Positions 5,751 through 6,553 of a stretch of DNA of 6,553 nt are shown here, in pieces. The position numbers and the translations under genes are program-made. Each line of letters starts with the position of its first letter. The first letter of the stretch is position 1. The stretch spans positions 1-6,553 of the forward strand of contig JAFYMZ010000051.1 in assembly GCA_017548175.1 (NCBI GenBank). The letters are read 5' to 3'. Under the pieces are notes generated by a model, which had not been told where the DNA came from, did not search any database, and saw nothing but the letters and a program-made list of their open reading frames with translations. The DNA comes from Clostridia bacterium (lineage in GTDB: Bacteria; Bacillota_A; Clostridia; Oscillospirales; Butyricicoccaceae).

Positions 5751-5778
5751 AAAAGAACACCCAATCGGGTGTTCTTTT
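5751..5778 (+). terminator. Intrinsic terminator of tRNA-Ala
   Basis: A 12-bp perfect stem (AAAAGAACACCC with GGGTGTTCTTTT) encloses the loop AATC, and the T run continues past it (TT, G, TTTTT). It begins 3 nt after the encoded CCA. Confidence 0.92.
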
Positions 5779-5813
5779 TTGTTTTTGCAGGCATTCCCTT
5801 TCCGAAAAAACTA

Positions 5814-5822
5814 TGCTATACT
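5814..5822 (+). promoter_or_regulatory. Possible extended -10 element of the second DMT transporter
   Basis: TGC followed by TATACT lies about 30 nt before the GTG start. No good -35 is seen at 17 nt (TTCCCT at 5794-5799 matches poorly), so this would be a TG-dependent promoter. The tRNA-Ala terminator just upstream makes a separate promoter necessary. Confidence 0.5.
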
Positions 5823-5837
5823 GAAGATGATCAGCAG

Positions 5838-5845
5838 AAAGGAGG
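5838..5845 (+). promoter_or_regulatory. Ribosome binding site deciding a GTG start
   Basis: AAAGGAGG lies 7 nt before the GTG at 5853. The first in-frame ATG (5889) has no such site and would cut into the first membrane helix, so GTG is the start. Confidence 0.88.
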
Positions 5846-5852
5846 CATTGCC

Positions 5853-6553
5853 GTGAACAAACAGAAAAAGGCCGATCTGCTGCTTTTGATGGTAACGGGA
5901 TTTTGGGGCATTTCTTATTTTCTGATGGATTTGTGTCTGACAGACCTGCCGCCCCTGTGCCTGAATGCCTTTCGTTTTTTGCTGGCCTGCGGTGTGATCT
6001 GGCTGCTATACTTCCCTCGGATGAAGCATATTTCCCGGGAAACGGTGAAATATAGCGTTCTCATTGGCATTTGCCTGACCTGCGTGTATGTATGCTGCAC
6101 CTACGGCATTTTGTACACCTCTATCTCCAATGCGGGTTTTATCTGTGCGCTGCCAGTGGTAACGACGCCGGTGCTGGAGTTTTTGCTCACCGGAAAGCGT
6201 CCCGGTCGGCGGTTGTTTATCGCATTGGTGCTGTGCACCGTCGGTCTTGGACTGCTCACCTTGAATGAGGCATTCCGCCCTGCTTTGGGTGATATTATTT
6301 GCTCGGGCGTGGCCATCTTTTACGCCTTTGACCTGCTGCTCACCGACCGCGCCGTCCATCGGCCGGAGGTGGATGCCCTGCAGATGGGCATCCTGCAATT
6401 GGGCGTGGTGGGCATTTTGATGCTGACGCTGAGTTGCATCTTGGAAGAACCAAAACTCCCCTCCTCCCCCGTTATTTGGGCCAGCGCGCTGTTTTTATCG
6501 CTCTTTTGCTCCGGCTTTGCCTTTGTGGTGCAGGCCGTACAGCAGCAATATAC
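5853..6553 (+). CDS. EamA/DMT-family permease, 3' end outside the window
   Basis: The frame from GTG runs without a stop to the right edge, giving 233 codons. After a short basic start (NKQKKAD), hydrophobic segments fall near residues 9-29, 36-55, 67-90, 95-115, 121-140, 145-165, 175-198 and 208-230. These are eight of the ten helices expected for a drug/metabolite transporter of ~290-300 residues, so the last two helices are cut off. Family marks are FWGISYFLMD in helix 1, LNAFRFLLA in helix 2 (the usual RF after helix 1), YTSISNAGFICALPVVTTPVLEFLLTGKRP spanning helix 4, and the second-repeat start GDIICSGVAIFYAFDLLLTDRAV. It is a cytoplasmic-membrane transporter of unknown substrate. It belongs to the classic EamA type and is clearly different in sequence from the DMT protein at 2937-3848, so the two are not a recent duplication. 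The start is set by AAAGGAGG. Confidence 0.9.
   Translation, partial: MNKQKKADLLLLMVTGFWGISYFLMDLCLTDLPPLCLNAFRFLLACGVIWLLYFPRMKHISRETVKYSVLIGICLTCVYVCCTYGILYTSISNAGFICALPVVTTPVLEFLLTGKRPGRRLFIALVLCTVGLGLLTLNEAFRPALGDIICSGVAIFYAFDLLLTDRAVHRPEVDALQMGILQLGVVGILMLTLSCILEEPKLPSSPVIWASALFLSLFCSGFAFVVQAVQQQY

Overview
The window looks like ordinary chromosomal DNA from a low-to-mid GC Gram-positive anaerobe, most likely a Clostridia member (Bacillota; Oscillospiraceae/Ruminococcaceae-like). The grounds are strong AGGAGG-type ribosome binding sites, sigma-A-type promoters, compact intrinsic terminators, a TrmB starting MRMR as in Bacillota, and a CbbX/SpoVK-type AAA+ protein. The taxon is an inference from style and protein resemblance, not from a marker gene.

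Layout from left to right. (1) A 5'-truncated AAA+ ATPase gene and, 17 nt later, a GNAT acetyltransferase gene form a + strand operon ending at about 1811-1839 in a perfectly palindromic terminator. (2) That terminator is shared with convergent trmB (tRNA m7G46 methyltransferase, - strand, 1850-2527), which has its own promoter at 2561-2589. (3) Divergent from trmB is a tRNA-Gly(GCC) gene at 2700-2775 with a consensus promoter and its own terminator. (4) A complete DMT/EamA-like 10-TM transporter gene (+, 2937-3848) follows, with an extended -10 promoter and a terminator at 3861-3882. (5) This terminator is also bidirectional and serves a convergent metallo-beta-lactamase/beta-CASP RNA-processing-type enzyme (-, 3899-5494). 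(6) Divergent from it is tRNA-Ala(GGC) at 5672-5747, again with consensus promoter and terminator. (7) A second DMT-superfamily transporter with a GTG start (+, from 5853) runs off the right edge.

The genes are mostly single-gene transcription units with individually visible promoters and terminators. A loose common theme is RNA metabolism (two tRNAs, a tRNA methyltransferase, a beta-CASP enzyme), but the arrangement does not argue for one dedicated system. I found no mobile element, CRISPR array, toxin-antitoxin pair, phage gene or obviously new multi-gene system. The more interesting details are the unexplained N-terminal half of the AAA+ protein, the 16-nt identical promoter block upstream of both tRNAs, the recurring TTGC / TGCTAT promoter type at protein genes, and a hairpin at the start of the tRNA-Gly leader. 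No stretch longer than 300 bases lacks a gene.
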